A stretch of DNA of 64,000 nt from Mycobacterium sp. MYCO198283 (GTDB lineage: Bacteria > Actinomycetota > Actinomycetes > Mycobacteriales > Mycobacteriaceae), in contig NZ_JAJQJI010000011.1 in the NCBI RefSeq assembly GCF_021213805.1, positions 34,412-98,411 on the forward strand, given 5' to 3'. The position numbers were made by a program, and so were the translations under genes. Below the pieces are notes generated by a model. It was not told the origin of the DNA. It did not search any database and worked only from the letters and a program-made list of their open reading frames with translations. Below, piece after piece: positions 7,729 through 15,768 of this stretch. Every line of letters starts with the position of its first letter. Within the stretch, counting starts at the first letter, position 1.

Positions 7729-8907
7729 TCAGCGCTTCCCCCAATCCCACGGCGGTGCCTCCAGCGGCGCGAGACCGGCGACGAAGGTCTCGCCCCAGTC
7801 CTTGACGAGCGGCAGCTCGAGCGGCAGGTCCGGGTCCCCGGCGGCGCCGCCGACTGGCTGCGCCCCGAGCTGGTCCACCAGCCTGCGGTCGTGGGTGACC
7901 ACGACGACCTGCGTGCGTCGGGCCGCCGCGGCGATCAACTCGGTGAGCGGCGGGATCAGCGCCGGATGCAGCGAGGTCTCCGGCTCGTTGAGCACCATCA
8001 GCGACGGCGGCTGCGGGCTCAGCAGCGCGGTGGCCCACAGCAGGAATCGCAGTGTGCCATCGGACAATTCGGCTGCCCGCAGCGGACGCAGCATGCCCCG
8101 CTGCTGCAGGCTCAGGTCGAACAGCCCGTCGTGTACCGCGACGGTCAGCTGGGCGCCGTCGAACGCCGCGTCGACGGCCCGCTGCAGGTCGTCGAAGCCG
8201 GCCTCGACGACGGTCTGCACCGCGGCGGCGAGATTGGAGCCGTCGGCGGCGAGCACGGGGGTGCGGGTGCCCACCTGCGGCCGGCGCGCAGGGGCGTCGG
8301 CGTCCACCCGGAACCCGTCGTAGAACCGCCAATCCCGCAGTCGATCCCGCACCGCGGCCAGCTCGGGCAGCCGACCCGCGAACTCCGTCAGCACGCTGAG
8401 ATGGCTCGGCAGCGACCTCGTCAGCTGCTCGAAGCCGCGGTCGGCCCGGTATTCGGCGAGCGGACCGGCGCGTCGCACGAGCGTGGCCGCCGGCCGTGGC
8501 GCCAGGCCCGCGAACACCAGCTCCCGCTTGATCTCTGGGTCGCGCGCAAACAACGACCGGTGTCCCGGGGACTGCGGCACGCCGAGGTCCACCGCGTAGC
8601 CGACGTCGGCCGCGGCGAAGCCCAGCTCGAGCGACACCGGCCGGCTGCGACGGGTGCCCTCGACGACACCGGTGCGACGGGCGCCCGCCAGCTGCTCCGG
8701 CCCTGCCCACATGGCCGACTCCAGCCCGCCCTCACGGGCCAGCGAGCCGACGACGCCACCTCGCCCGCAGTCGGCGAGCAGGCGCAGCGCTCGGTACAGC
8801 GAGGACTTGCCCGTACCGTTCGCGCCGGTGACGACGGTCAGGGCGCGCAGCGGCAGGACGACCTCGCGCAACGAGCGGTAGCCGCGGACGGCAACCGTGG
8901 TGAGCAC
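7729..8907 (-). CDS. AAA-type ATPase of the RecF/SMC-like (AAA_21) group
   Basis: A 392-residue protein. The Walker A motif GANGTGKSS is at residues 29-37, directly after a short N-terminal strand (VAVRGYRSLREVVLPL). A Walker B-like segment LMVLNEPETSLHP lies near residue 285, followed by an H-loop-like VVTHD. This layout is typical of predicted OLD/RecF-like ATPases with an uncharacterised middle segment. Its GTG start at 8907 is 9 bases after the dinB stop, so it is probably the third gene of a TetR-dinB-ATPase operon. A DNA-repair or defence role is possible but not shown. Confidence 0.78.
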   Translation of the reverse strand: MLTTVAVRGYRSLREVVLPLRALTVVTGANGTGKSSLYRALRLLADCGRGGVVGSLAREGGLESAMWAGPEQLAGARRTGVVEGTRRSRPVSLELGFAAADVGYAVDLGVPQSPGHRSLFARDPEIKRELVFAGLAPRPAATLVRRAGPLAEYRADRGFEQLTRSLPSHLSVLTEFAGRLPELAAVRDRLRDWRFYDGFRVDADAPARRPQVGTRTPVLAADGSNLAAAVQTVVEAGFDDLQRAVDAAFDGAQLTVAVHDGLFDLSLQQRGMLRPLRAAELSDGTLRFLLWATALLSPQPPSLMVLNEPETSLHPALIPPLTELIAAAARRTQVVVVTHDRRLVDQLGAQPVGGAAGDPDLPLELPLVKDWGETFVAGLAPLEAPPWDWGKR

Positions 8908-8916
8908 GCCCGAACG

Positions 8917-9969
8917 CTATCGGTCGGTACCGACAGCCGACGGCATCGCGAGTTCCAGGCGCACCCCGAGCAGCCGCACCGGCCGGTCGAGCTCGAAGCG
9001 CCGCAACACCGACAGCGCGGTTTCCACGACGGTCGTCTCGTCGGTGGTGGCCGCGGCCAGCTTGCGGATCTTGGTGCGGGTGAAGAACGTGCTGGTGCGC
9101 ACCGTGACCGCGACCCGGGTCACGATGCGCTGGTCGGCGGCGACCTCGGTGAGGGTGCGGCGGGCGAGGTCGGCGACGGCGGCCGCCATCTCGTCGCGGT
9201 CGGTGAGGTCGCGCGGAAAGGTGATCACGTGGCTGCGCGAGCGCGGCACCCACGGCTTTGCGCTCACCGATGCGTCGCCGCCACCCTTGGCGAGCAGCAG
9301 CAGCCACAGCCCGGTGGTCGGCCCGAAGGCCGCCGTGAGCACCGCGGCGTCGGTGCGGGCCAGGTCCGCGACGGTCGAGATGCCCATCGCCGCGAGCTTC
9401 TTGGCCGTTTTCGGCCCGACGCCCCACAGCGCCGCGACGTCGCGTTCGCCCATCACGGCCATCCAGTTGTCGTCGGTCAAGCGGTAGACGCCCGCGGGCT
9501 TGGCGAATCCGGTCGCCACCTTCGCGCGCTGCTTGTTGTCGCTGATGCCGACCGACGCCGACAGCCCGGTGGCCGCGGCGATCAGCTCACGGATCCGCTC
9601 GGCGAGTGCCTCGGGGTCCTCGACGTCCGCGGCGAGGTAGGCCTCGTCCCAGCCCCAGACCTCCAGCGGATGGCCGAGGTCGCGCAGCAGCGTCATCACC
9701 TCGTCGGAGGCGGCGTCGTAGGCGGCCGTGTCCGACGGCAGGAACGTCGCATCCGGGCAGCGGCGGGCGGCGCTGCGCAGCGGCATGCCGGCCCGTACAC
9801 CGTGTGCCCGCGCCTCGTAGGAGGCGCAGGTGACCACCTTGCGCGGTTCGGTCGGATCGCCGCTGCCGCCGACGATCACCGGCAGGCCGGCCAGCGCCGG
9901 GTGTCGCCGCAGTTCGACCGACGCGAGGAACTGGTCGAGGTCGACGTGCAGGATCCACGGCCGGGTCAT
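8917..9969 (-). CDS. dinB: DNA polymerase IV, Y-family (DinB2-type)
   Basis: A 350-residue translesion polymerase. Metal-binding residues are in the N-terminal DLDQFLASVE and in VWGWDEAYL. The steric-gate region, CASYEARAHGV, the helix-hairpin-helix segment LWGVGPKTAKKLAAMGI and the little-finger domain are present. It matches M. tuberculosis DinP (Rv3056) end to end. No C-terminal beta-clamp peptide is apparent, as in DinB2 proteins. The ATG at 9969 overlaps the TetR stop codon (ATGA), indicating translational coupling; a GTG three codons upstream is less likely. No LexA box was recognised nearby. Confidence 0.93.
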   Translation of the reverse strand: MTRPWILHVDLDQFLASVELRRHPALAGLPVIVGGSGDPTEPRKVVTCASYEARAHGVRAGMPLRSAARRCPDATFLPSDTAAYDAASDEVMTLLRDLGHPLEVWGWDEAYLAADVEDPEALAERIRELIAAATGLSASVGISDNKQRAKVATGFAKPAGVYRLTDDNWMAVMGERDVAALWGVGPKTAKKLAAMGISTVADLARTDAAVLTAAFGPTTGLWLLLLAKGGGDASVSAKPWVPRSRSHVITFPRDLTDRDEMAAAVADLARRTLTEVAADQRIVTRVAVTVRTSTFFTRTKIRKLAAATTDETTVVETALSVLRRFELDRPVRLLGVRLELAMPSAVGTDR

Positions 9970-10571
9970 GTGCCGCACAGCTTGCGGGCCACCGACTCCC
10001 AGGCCCCGATCAGCTCCGCCGGCGTCTGACCGCGGTCGGTCAGCTGGTGCTGGACGTAGTCGGCATCGAGCAGCGAAAGCAGTGCATCGGCTTGGGCGCC
10101 GAGGTCTCCGGTCGTGCCGGCCGCGTCGAGCAGCATCCGGACGTGCGTGCGGTGCACCATGGCGGGGGCGTTGAACCGGGTCTGCGGGTCGCGTGCGGCG
10201 TCGCTGAGCAGCGCCTGATGCTGCCGGACGAAGTCGAGCCGGTGACCGCCGTACGCCAGCAGCCGCTGCAGCGGCGGTGCGCCCGGGCCCAGTGGCGGCG
10301 GCCCGAACAGCAGCGCCTGCTGGAACGCCTTCTCGTCCTCGTCGAGCAACACGATCATCAGCCCGGCGCGGCTGCCGAACCGGCGGAAGACCGTTCCCTT
10401 GCCCACCCCGGCGGCCGCCGCGATGGCGTCCATCGACACCTCGGTGCCGTGCTCGGCGATGAGCCGTCGCGCAGCGTCGAGCAGCAGCGCCCGGTTGCGG
10501 GCGGCGTCGCCGCGTTCGGCCGTCGCGGCGTCCGTCACCGGCAGGCCGCCGGGCTGTTCGGTGGCGCTCAC
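9966..10571 (-). CDS. TetR-family transcriptional regulator upstream of dinB
   Basis: A 201-residue regulator (Rv3055 position). Its helix-turn-helix is MDAIAAAAGVGKGTVFRRFGSRAGLM (residues 47-72). The GTG at 10571 gives MSATEQPGG. The stop codon overlaps the dinB start. A downstream C-terminal domain of the SbtR/YjgJ type (LLFGPPPLGPGAPPLQRLLAYG) is seen. It is divergent from an FMN reductase gene with a short palindrome between them, so both directions may be under its control. Confidence 0.88.
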   Translation of the reverse strand: MSATEQPGGLPVTDAATAERGDAARNRALLLDAARRLIAEHGTEVSMDAIAAAAGVGKGTVFRRFGSRAGLMIVLLDEDEKAFQQALLFGPPPLGPGAPPLQRLLAYGGHRLDFVRQHQALLSDAARDPQTRFNAPAMVHRTHVRMLLDAAGTTGDLGAQADALLSLLDADYVQHQLTDRGQTPAELIGAWESVARKLCGT

Positions 10572-10600
10572 CTCAGCACTTTAGCTCAGCCGGAATTATT

Positions 10601-10614
10601 CGGACCACAGTCCG
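10601..10614. promoter_or_regulatory. Inverted repeat between the TetR and FMN-reductase genes (possible operator)
   Basis: CGGAC-CACA-GTCCG is a perfect 5-base inverted repeat in the 86-base divergent promoter region. An A/T-rich stretch (GGAATTATT) immediately to its left could be a promoter element. Confidence 0.35.
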
Positions 10615-10657
10615 GTTGTGCCGTGCGACCCTGTGGCCGAGTGGAAAGGACGTGACG

Positions 10658-11200
10658 ATGGCGGATATCAACGTGCTGGTGCTGGTCGGCAGCCTGCGTG
10701 CAGCGTCGGTGAACCGACAGCTGGCGGAGCTCGCCGTAGAGACGTCGCCCGACGGCGCCGAGCTGCGGATCTTCGACCGCCTCGGCGAGCTGCCGTTCTA
10801 CGACGAGGACATCGACAACGACGACGTCGCCGAGCCGGTGGTGGCGCTGCGGGCCGCCGCGGCCGAGGCTGACGCGGCGCTCGTCGTCACGCCCGAATAC
10901 AACGGCAGCATCCCGGGTGTGCTCAAGAACGCGATCGACTGGTTGTCGCGGCCCTACGGCAACGGCGCACTGCGGGAAAAGCCGCTCGCGGTGGTCGGCG
11001 CCTCACTCGGCCAGTACGGCGGACGGTGGGCGCACGACGAGACGCGCAAGTCCTTCGGCATCGCCGGCGCCCGGGTGGTCGAGGACCTCGCGCTCTCGGT
11101 GCCGGTGCCGTCCCTCGACGGCCGGCATCCCCGCGAGCACGCCGAGGTGGCCGACGCGCTGCGCGACGTCGTGGCCAAGCTCGTCGCCGAGGTGCGGTAA
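10658..11200 (+). CDS. NAD(P)H-dependent FMN reductase
   Basis: A 180-residue flavodoxin-like protein of the SsuE/ArsH-related FMN_red family (Rv3054c-like). The phosphate-binding loop VGSLRAASVNRQLAE is at the N-terminus, with the flavin-binding segments TPEYNGSIPGVLKNAIDWLSR and GASLGQYGG. It probably reduces flavins or quinones with NAD(P)H in the cytosol. GGAAAGGA at 10643-10650 sets the ATG at 10658 over earlier in-frame starts. A hairpin follows its TAA immediately. Confidence 0.9.
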   Translation: MADINVLVLVGSLRAASVNRQLAELAVETSPDGAELRIFDRLGELPFYDEDIDNDDVAEPVVALRAAAAEADAALVVTPEYNGSIPGVLKNAIDWLSRPYGNGALREKPLAVVGASLGQYGGRWAHDETRKSFGIAGARVVEDLALSVPVPSLDGRHPREHAEVADALRDVVAKLVAEVR

Positions 11201-11233
11201 CCCCGGACGTCGGCGCTGCGCCGGCGAGCGGGG
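11201..11233 (+). terminator. Hairpin terminator after the FMN-reductase gene
   Basis: Directly after the stop codon, CCCCG (11201-11205) pairs with CGGGG (11229-11233) and CGGCG (11211-11215) with CGCCG (11219-11223). Part of the internal loop can also pair. There is no T-tract. Confidence 0.5.
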
Positions 11234-11407
11234 CGTTCTCCGGTGCGGTTTGCTGGCAGCTGCGGCCAGCGGTCGCCGGCCGCCGGTGGTGTCGGTACCG
11301 GGTGATAGGACGTCGCAGCGGTGGCGACACGCGGCGGCCCAGCGGCGCGACACGCCGTCACAACGCTCGCCCGAGACGTTACGACCAGGGAATTTCAAGA
11401 ATGTTGT
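11234..11407. other. Gene-free stretch upstream of the nrdHIE regulatory region
   Basis: Together with the flanking sites, 11201-11645 is the only stretch over 300 bases without a gene. Before the NrdR-like boxes I see GC-rich sequence with no reading frame of family-like composition, no tRNA and no clear repeat. After the boxes (11456-11645) lies a leader of about 185 bases that contains no obvious small reading frame with a ribosome site other than nrdH itself. Confidence 0.6.
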
Positions 11408-11455
11408 TCAGAACATGTGGTATCCGTAGGCGATGTCAGCCACTAGGTGTAGTGT
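11408..11455 (+). promoter_or_regulatory. Tandem NrdR-like boxes and -10 element of nrdHIE
   Basis: Two related motifs start 32 bases apart: TCAGAACATGTGG at 11408 and CCACTAGGTGTAGTG at 11440. The second is a near-perfect palindrome (CACTA/TAGTG). TAGTGT at 11450-11455 doubles as a plausible -10 element. The same pair, with identical spacing between the shared cores ACATGTGG and TGTAGTGTT (35 bases), precedes nrdF2. NrdR is the known ATP/dATP-sensing repressor of ribonucleotide reductase genes and binds paired boxes about three helical turns apart. Confidence 0.65.
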
Positions 11456-11645
11456 TCGGAACACCGAAAGGCCACCACGGTTCGGGGGCCCGCAGGAAGC
11501 CAGGAAACCGGCGGTGACGTCGGCGAAAGCGGCTCGGGGCGGACGGAATGAACCGGCCTTGCGGTCTGGCTGGATATCACAGGGCATTCGGCGGTCAGGC
11601 AGTACCTGGTTGACCTGTCAAGTTTCGCTGAGGAGGCGGCAGCAG

Positions 11646-11885
11646 ATGAACGTCAAGGTGTACACCAAGCCCGCATGCGTGCAGTGCAACGCCACCTACA
11701 AGGCGCTGGACAAGCAGGGCATCGCCTATGAGACGGTCGACATCAGCGTCGACACCGATGCCCGCGACTACGTGATGGCGCTCGGCTACCTCCAGGCGCC
11801 CGTGGTGGTCGCCGGTTCGACGCACTGGTCCGGCTTCCGGCCCGACCGCATCAAGGCCCTCGCCAACGACGCGTTGTCGGCCTGA
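11646..11885 (+). CDS. nrdH: Glutaredoxin-like protein NrdH
   Basis: A 79-residue redoxin, the normal NrdH length, with the redox motif CVQC at residues 11-14 and the conserved C-terminal WSGFRPDRI. NrdH delivers electrons from thioredoxin reductase to the class Ib ribonucleotide reductase NrdE. GAGGAGG about 10 bases before ATG 11646 supports the start; the frame is open further upstream but without family similarity. It is the first gene of nrdH-nrdI-nrdE. Confidence 0.95.
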   Translation: MNVKVYTKPACVQCNATYKALDKQGIAYETVDISVDTDARDYVMALGYLQAPVVVAGSTHWSGFRPDRIKALANDALSA

Positions 11886-11926
11886 CGCCCGCGGGCGGAC
11901 ACTCGACCCGGAGGGGAGGAATCCGA

Positions 11927-12373
11927 GTGAGCAATCTCGTCTACTTCTCGAGCGTCTCGGAGAACACCCACCGCTTCGTCGAGAAGTTGGGTCTGCCCGC
12001 CGTGCGCATTCCGCTGCGTGACCGCATCCAGGTGCACGAACCGTACGTCCTGGTGCTGCCGACCTACGGCGGCGGCCACGCCAACGGCCCCGACCCCGAC
12101 GCCGGCGGATATGTGCCCAAGCAGGTCATCGCTTTCCTCAACGACGAACACAACCGGTCGTTGATCCGCGGCGTCATCGCTGCGGGCAACACCAACTTCG
12201 GCGCCGAGTTCGGATACGCGGGCACGGTCGTGTCCCGCAAGTGCGGCGTCCCGTACCTCTATCGGTTCGAGCTCATGGGAACCGCGGAAGACGTCCTGGC
12301 GGTGCGTAACGGCCTCGCCGCATTCTGGAAGGAACAGACGTGTCACCCACCGTCACAGCTGCAGCGCCGGTAA
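11927..12373 (+). CDS. nrdI: Ribonucleotide reductase flavodoxin NrdI
   Basis: A 148-residue flavodoxin with VYFSSVSENTHRFVEKL as FMN phosphate loop and LPTYGGG and AAGNTNFG as further flavin contacts. NrdI supplies the oxidant that assembles the manganese-tyrosyl radical cofactor in NrdF. A strong GGAGGGGAGGA at 11910-11920 precedes the GTG. Its last 34 bases overlap the start of nrdE, so translation is coupled. Confidence 0.95.
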   Translation: MSNLVYFSSVSENTHRFVEKLGLPAVRIPLRDRIQVHEPYVLVLPTYGGGHANGPDPDAGGYVPKQVIAFLNDEHNRSLIRGVIAAGNTNFGAEFGYAGTVVSRKCGVPYLYRFELMGTAEDVLAVRNGLAAFWKEQTCHPPSQLQRR

Positions 12374-15300
12374 CCGCGGGCGCGCACGCGCTCCCCGGGG
12401 AGACCGATTACCACGCGCTGAACGCGATGCTCAACCTGTACGACGCCGACGGCAAGATCCAGTTCGACAAGGACGTGCAGGCAGCGCGGGAGTACTTCCT
12501 GCAGCACGTCAACCAGAACACCGTCTTCTTCCACAACGTCGACGAGAAGCTCGACTACCTGATCGAGAAGAACTACTACGAGCGCGAGGTGCTCGACCAG
12601 TACTCCCGCAACTTCGTCAAGACGCTGCTCGACCGCGCCTACGCCAAGAAGTTCCGGTTCCCGACCTTTCTCGGGGCGTTCAAGTACTACACCTCGTACA
12701 CGCTGAAGACGTTCGACGGGAAGCGTTACCTCGAGCGCTTCGAGGACCGCGTCGTGATGGTGTCGCTGACGCTGGCCGCCGGCGACACCGCGCTCGCCGA
12801 GAAGCTCGTCGACGAGATCATCGACGGCCGCTTCCAGCCGGCCACGCCGACGTTCCTCAACTCGGGCAAGAAGCAGCGCGGTGAGCCGGTGTCGTGCTTC
12901 CCGGCCGGTACGCCGATCGACACCGCCGCGGGCCCGCGGGCGATCGAGACCCTCGAGCCGGGGGACCGGGTGCTGTCGCACGACGGCTCGTTCGCTGTTG
13001 TCGAGGCTGTTGTCGAGAACCCGAACGACCAACCGTTGGTGTCGATTTCGCACTTCGGGCACAACAAGCCGATCCTGTGCACGCCCGAGCATCCCATTCT
13101 GGTTTGGACGACGCGCGATGTCGGATCCCTGATCGACGGCGACGGCGCCGATCCGTTCAACGGCTTCGTTTGGCTGGCGGCCAAGGACGTCAGGCCCGAG
13201 GATTTCGTCGTCACCGCGTCACCCTCCGAAGGGCGCGAGCGGCGGGTCTTCGACCTGATGGAACACGTCGGCTCCGGTGACTATGAAGAAGCCGACGGAT
13301 TGATCCGGAAGGTGAACGCCGACAACAAGCATCGCAGCAAGCGGCGCTACCGACTCCGGTTCGTCTCGGTGAATCGCTATGTCGAAGAGTCGTACGACCT
13401 CGGCTTGATCCTCGGCTGGTACATCGCCGAAGGCCACATCTCCAAGCGATCAACCGACCACACGACGCCGAATGGCATCCATTTCACCGTCGGCACACAC
13501 GAACTCGACTACCAGCAGGAATTGGCGGCTGCGTTCAAGCGGGTCTTCGCCGCGGATCTCGCAGTGCACCAAAGCGTCTCGGATCAATCGGTGCGCATGA
13601 TCTGCAGCAGCGAGATCGTGGCATCGCTGATCCTGTCGATGGCCGGCACGGGCTGTCACACGAAGCGGTTGTCACCCGAGGTCCTGACGGCCGGCGACGA
13701 GTTCCAGCGTGGACTGCTGGCCGGGTTGTTCCGCGGGGACGGGTGCAGCACGGCCGGTGGAATGGTGCTCGACCTGGTGAATCCCGACCTGGTCGATCAA
13801 GTGCAGCTGCTGCTCCGCCGCCAGGGGATCATGTCCCGCGTTCGGCAGTACACCAACCAGGCGGGCAACCTCACGGGACAGGTCTTCGTGCCCGGATTGC
13901 CGGGCGCCAACGAGGAATTCATTTTCGACGTCGGGAAGAACCTGCACAACTACGTCGGCCAGAAGGGCACGTCGCGCACCACCTACCAGGTCGTGCACGG
14001 GCGCCACGTGTACGGCATCCGCGAGCTGAAGGTCACCGATCAGGTGCCCGAGAAGGTCTACAACCTCCACGTCGAGGGGACGCACACCTACACCATTCGT
14101 GGCACGGTCGTCCACAATTGCTTCCTCCTGCGCATCGAGGACAACATGGAGTCCATCGGTCGCTCCATCAACTCGGCGCTGCAGTTGTCCAAGCGCGGCG
14201 GCGGAGTGGCGTTGTTGCTCAGCAACATTCGCGAGCACGGTGCACCGATCAAGAACATCGAGAACCAGAGCTCGGGCGTCATCCCGATCATGAAGCTGCT
14301 GGAGGACTCGTTCTCCTACGCCAACCAGCTGGGCGCCCGCCAGGGTGCCGGTGCGGTGTACCTGCACGCCCACCATCCCGACATCCACCGCTTCCTCGAC
14401 ACCAAGCGCGAGAACGCCGACGAGAAGATCCGCATCAAGACGCTGTCGCTGGGCGTCGTGATCCCGGACATCACCTTCGAGCTCGCCAAGCGCAACGAGG
14501 ACATGTACCTGTTCTCGCCGTACGACGTCGAGCGTGTCTACGGCCTGCCGTTCGCCGACATCTCGGTGACCGAGAAGTACTACGAGATGGTGGACGACGC
14601 GCGTATCCGCAAGACGAAGATCAAGGCGCGCGAATTCTTCCAGACGCTTGCCGAGCTGCAGTTCGAGTCGGGCTACCCGTACATCATGTTCGAGGACACG
14701 GTGAACCGGGCCAACCCCATCGAGGGCAAGATCACCCACTCGAACCTGTGCTCGGAGATCCTGCAGGTGTCGACGCCGTCGGAGTACAACGAGGACCTGT
14801 CCTACGCCAAGGTCGGTAAGGACATCTCGTGCAACCTCGGCTCGCTGAACATCGCGAAGGCCATGGACTCGCCGGATTTCGGCCAGACCATCGAGGTGGC
14901 CATCCGCGCACTGACCGCCGTGTCGGACCAGACGCACATCACGTCGGTGCCGTCGATCGAGCAGGGCAACAACGACTCCCACGCCATCGGGCTCGGGCAG
15001 ATGAACCTGCACGGCTACCTGGCGCGTGAGCGGATCTTCTACGGTTCCGACGAGGGCATCGACTTCACGAACATCTACTTCTACACGGTGCTCTACCACG
15101 CGCTGCGGGCGTCGAATCGCCTGGCGATCGAACGCGGGACGCACTTCAAGGGCTTCGAGCGCAGCAAGTATGCCAGCGGTGAGTTCTTCGACCGCTACAC
15201 CGACCAGGTGTGGGAGCCCAAGACGGACAAGGTGCGGCAGCTGTTCGCCGATGCGGGCATCCGCATCCCGAACCAGGACGACTGGCGCCGGCTGAAGGAG

Positions 15301-15732
15301 TCGGTGCAGGCGCACGGCATCTACAACCAGAACCTGCAGGCCGTGCCGCCGACCGGGTCGATCTCCTACATCAACCACTCGACCAGCTCGATTCACCCGG
15401 TGGCGAGCAAGATCGAGATCCGCAAGGAAGGCAAGATCGGCCGCGTCTACTACCCGGCGCCGTATCTGACCAACGACAACTTGGAGTACTTCCAGGACGC
15501 GTACGAGATCGGCTACGAGAAGATCATCGACACCTACGCCGCGGCCACCCAACACGTGGACCAGGGGCTGAGCCTGACGCTGTTCTTCAAGGACACCGCC
15601 ACCACGCGCGATGTGAACAAAGCGCAGATCTACGCCTGGCGCAAGGGCATCAAGACGCTCTACTACATCCGGCTCCGGCAGATGGCCCTGGAAGGCACCG
15701 AGGTGGAGGGCTGCGTCAGCTGCATGCTGTAG
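12340..15732 (+). CDS. nrdE: Class Ib ribonucleotide reductase large subunit NrdE, intein-containing precursor
   Basis: The 1130-residue precursor consists of NrdE residues 1-185, a 408-residue intein (186-593) and the rest of NrdE; spliced NrdE would be 722 residues. Active-site residues are visible: the redox cysteine in PVSC/FLLR (Cys594 in the precursor, +1 of the splice), NLCSE (Asn802, Cys804, Glu806: radical and acid-base residues), the second redox cysteine Cys831 in ISCN, the radical-transfer pair in LYYIR and the C-terminal CVSCML shuttle. It reduces ribonucleoside diphosphates with NrdF. The GTG at 12340 lies inside nrdI behind an AAGGA site. Control is probably by NrdR at 11408-11455. 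Confidence 0.95.
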   Translation: MSPTVTAAAPVTAGAHALPGETDYHALNAMLNLYDADGKIQFDKDVQAAREYFLQHVNQNTVFFHNVDEKLDYLIEKNYYEREVLDQYSRNFVKTLLDRAYAKKFRFPTFLGAFKYYTSYTLKTFDGKRYLERFEDRVVMVSLTLAAGDTALAEKLVDEIIDGRFQPATPTFLNSGKKQRGEPVSCFPAGTPIDTAAGPRAIETLEPGDRVLSHDGSFAVVEAVVENPNDQPLVSISHFGHNKPILCTPEHPILVWTTRDVGSLIDGDGADPFNGFVWLAAKDVRPEDFVVTASPSEGRERRVFDLMEHVGSGDYEEADGLIRKVNADNKHRSKRRYRLRFVSVNRYVEESYDLGLILGWYIAEGHISKRSTDHTTPNGIHFTVGTHELDYQQELAAAFKRVFAADLAVHQSVSDQSVRMICSSEIVASLILSMAGTGCHTKRLSPEVLTAGDEFQRGLLAGLFRGDGCSTAGGMVLDLVNPDLVDQVQLLLRRQGIMSRVRQYTNQAGNLTGQVFVPGLPGANEEFIFDVGKNLHNYVGQKGTSRTTYQVVHGRHVYGIRELKVTDQVPEKVYNLHVEGTHTYTIRGTVVHNCFLLRIEDNMESIGRSINSALQLSKRGGGVALLLSNIREHGAPIKNIENQSSGVIPIMKLLEDSFSYANQLGARQGAGAVYLHAHHPDIHRFLDTKRENADEKIRIKTLSLGVVIPDITFELAKRNEDMYLFSPYDVERVYGLPFADISVTEKYYEMVDDARIRKTKIKAREFFQTLAELQFESGYPYIMFEDTVNRANPIEGKITHSNLCSEILQVSTPSEYNEDLSYAKVGKDISCNLGSLNIAKAMDSPDFGQTIEVAIRALTAVSDQTHITSVPSIEQGNNDSHAIGLGQMNLHGYLARERIFYGSDEGIDFTNIYFYTVLYHALRASNRLAIERGTHFKGFERSKYASGEFFDRYTDQVWEPKTDKVRQLFADAGIRIPNQDDWRRLKESVQAHGIYNQNLQAVPPTGSISYINHSTSSIHPVASKIEIRKEGKIGRVYYPAPYLTNDNLEYFQDAYEIGYEKIIDTYAAATQHVDQGLSLTLFFKDTATTRDVNKAQIYAWRKGIKTLYYIRLRQMALEGTEVEGCVSCML
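12895..14118 (+). mobile_element. Intein with LAGLIDADG homing endonuclease domain inside nrdE
   Basis: The intein begins at Cys186 (block A CFPAGTPIDTAAG...LEPGDRVLSHDG). The block B TPEH is at residues 248-251, and it ends with VYNLHVEGTHTYTI and VVHN, with penultimate His592 and Asn593 before Cys594. All class 1 splicing residues are present. Two LAGLIDADG-type helices, LGLILGWYIAEG (354-365) and RGLLAGLFRGDG (457-468), retain their acidic residues Glu364 and Asp467, so the endonuclease may still be active. Third-position bases look less GC-biased than in the flanking nrdE. The insertion point is immediately before the redox-active cysteine. Confidence 0.95.
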
Positions 15733-15738
15733 CGCTAT

Positions 15739-15768
15739 GTCGTTTCGGGCGCGGTCGTTTCGGGCGCG
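15739..15768. repeat. Two perfect tandem copies of a 15-base unit after nrdE
   Basis: GTCGTTTCGGGCGCG occurs at 15739-15753 and again at 15754-15768, seven bases after the nrdE stop. No function is apparent; copy number may vary between strains. Confidence 0.8.

Noticed and set aside
8923..8934. Palindrome GTCGGTACCGAC at the end of dinB
   Set aside because: It lies inside coding sequence near the stop codon and is likely chance; no spacing to a promoter.
9970..9978. GTG 9978 as dinB start
   Set aside because: ATG 9969 overlaps the TetR stop as ATGA, the usual coupled arrangement here.
8917..10700. SOS (LexA) box controlling dinB
   Set aside because: No convincing mycobacterial LexA motif (TCGAAC-n4-GTTCGA) was seen near the operon start.
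12340..12373. Possible frameshift at the nrdI-nrdE overlap
   Set aside because: Both frames keep family-like sequence up to their ends; a 34-base overlap with a ribosome site explains it.
13672..15555. 627-residue open frame antisense to nrdE and the intein
   Set aside because: No recognisable motifs; mirror of nrdE codon structure.
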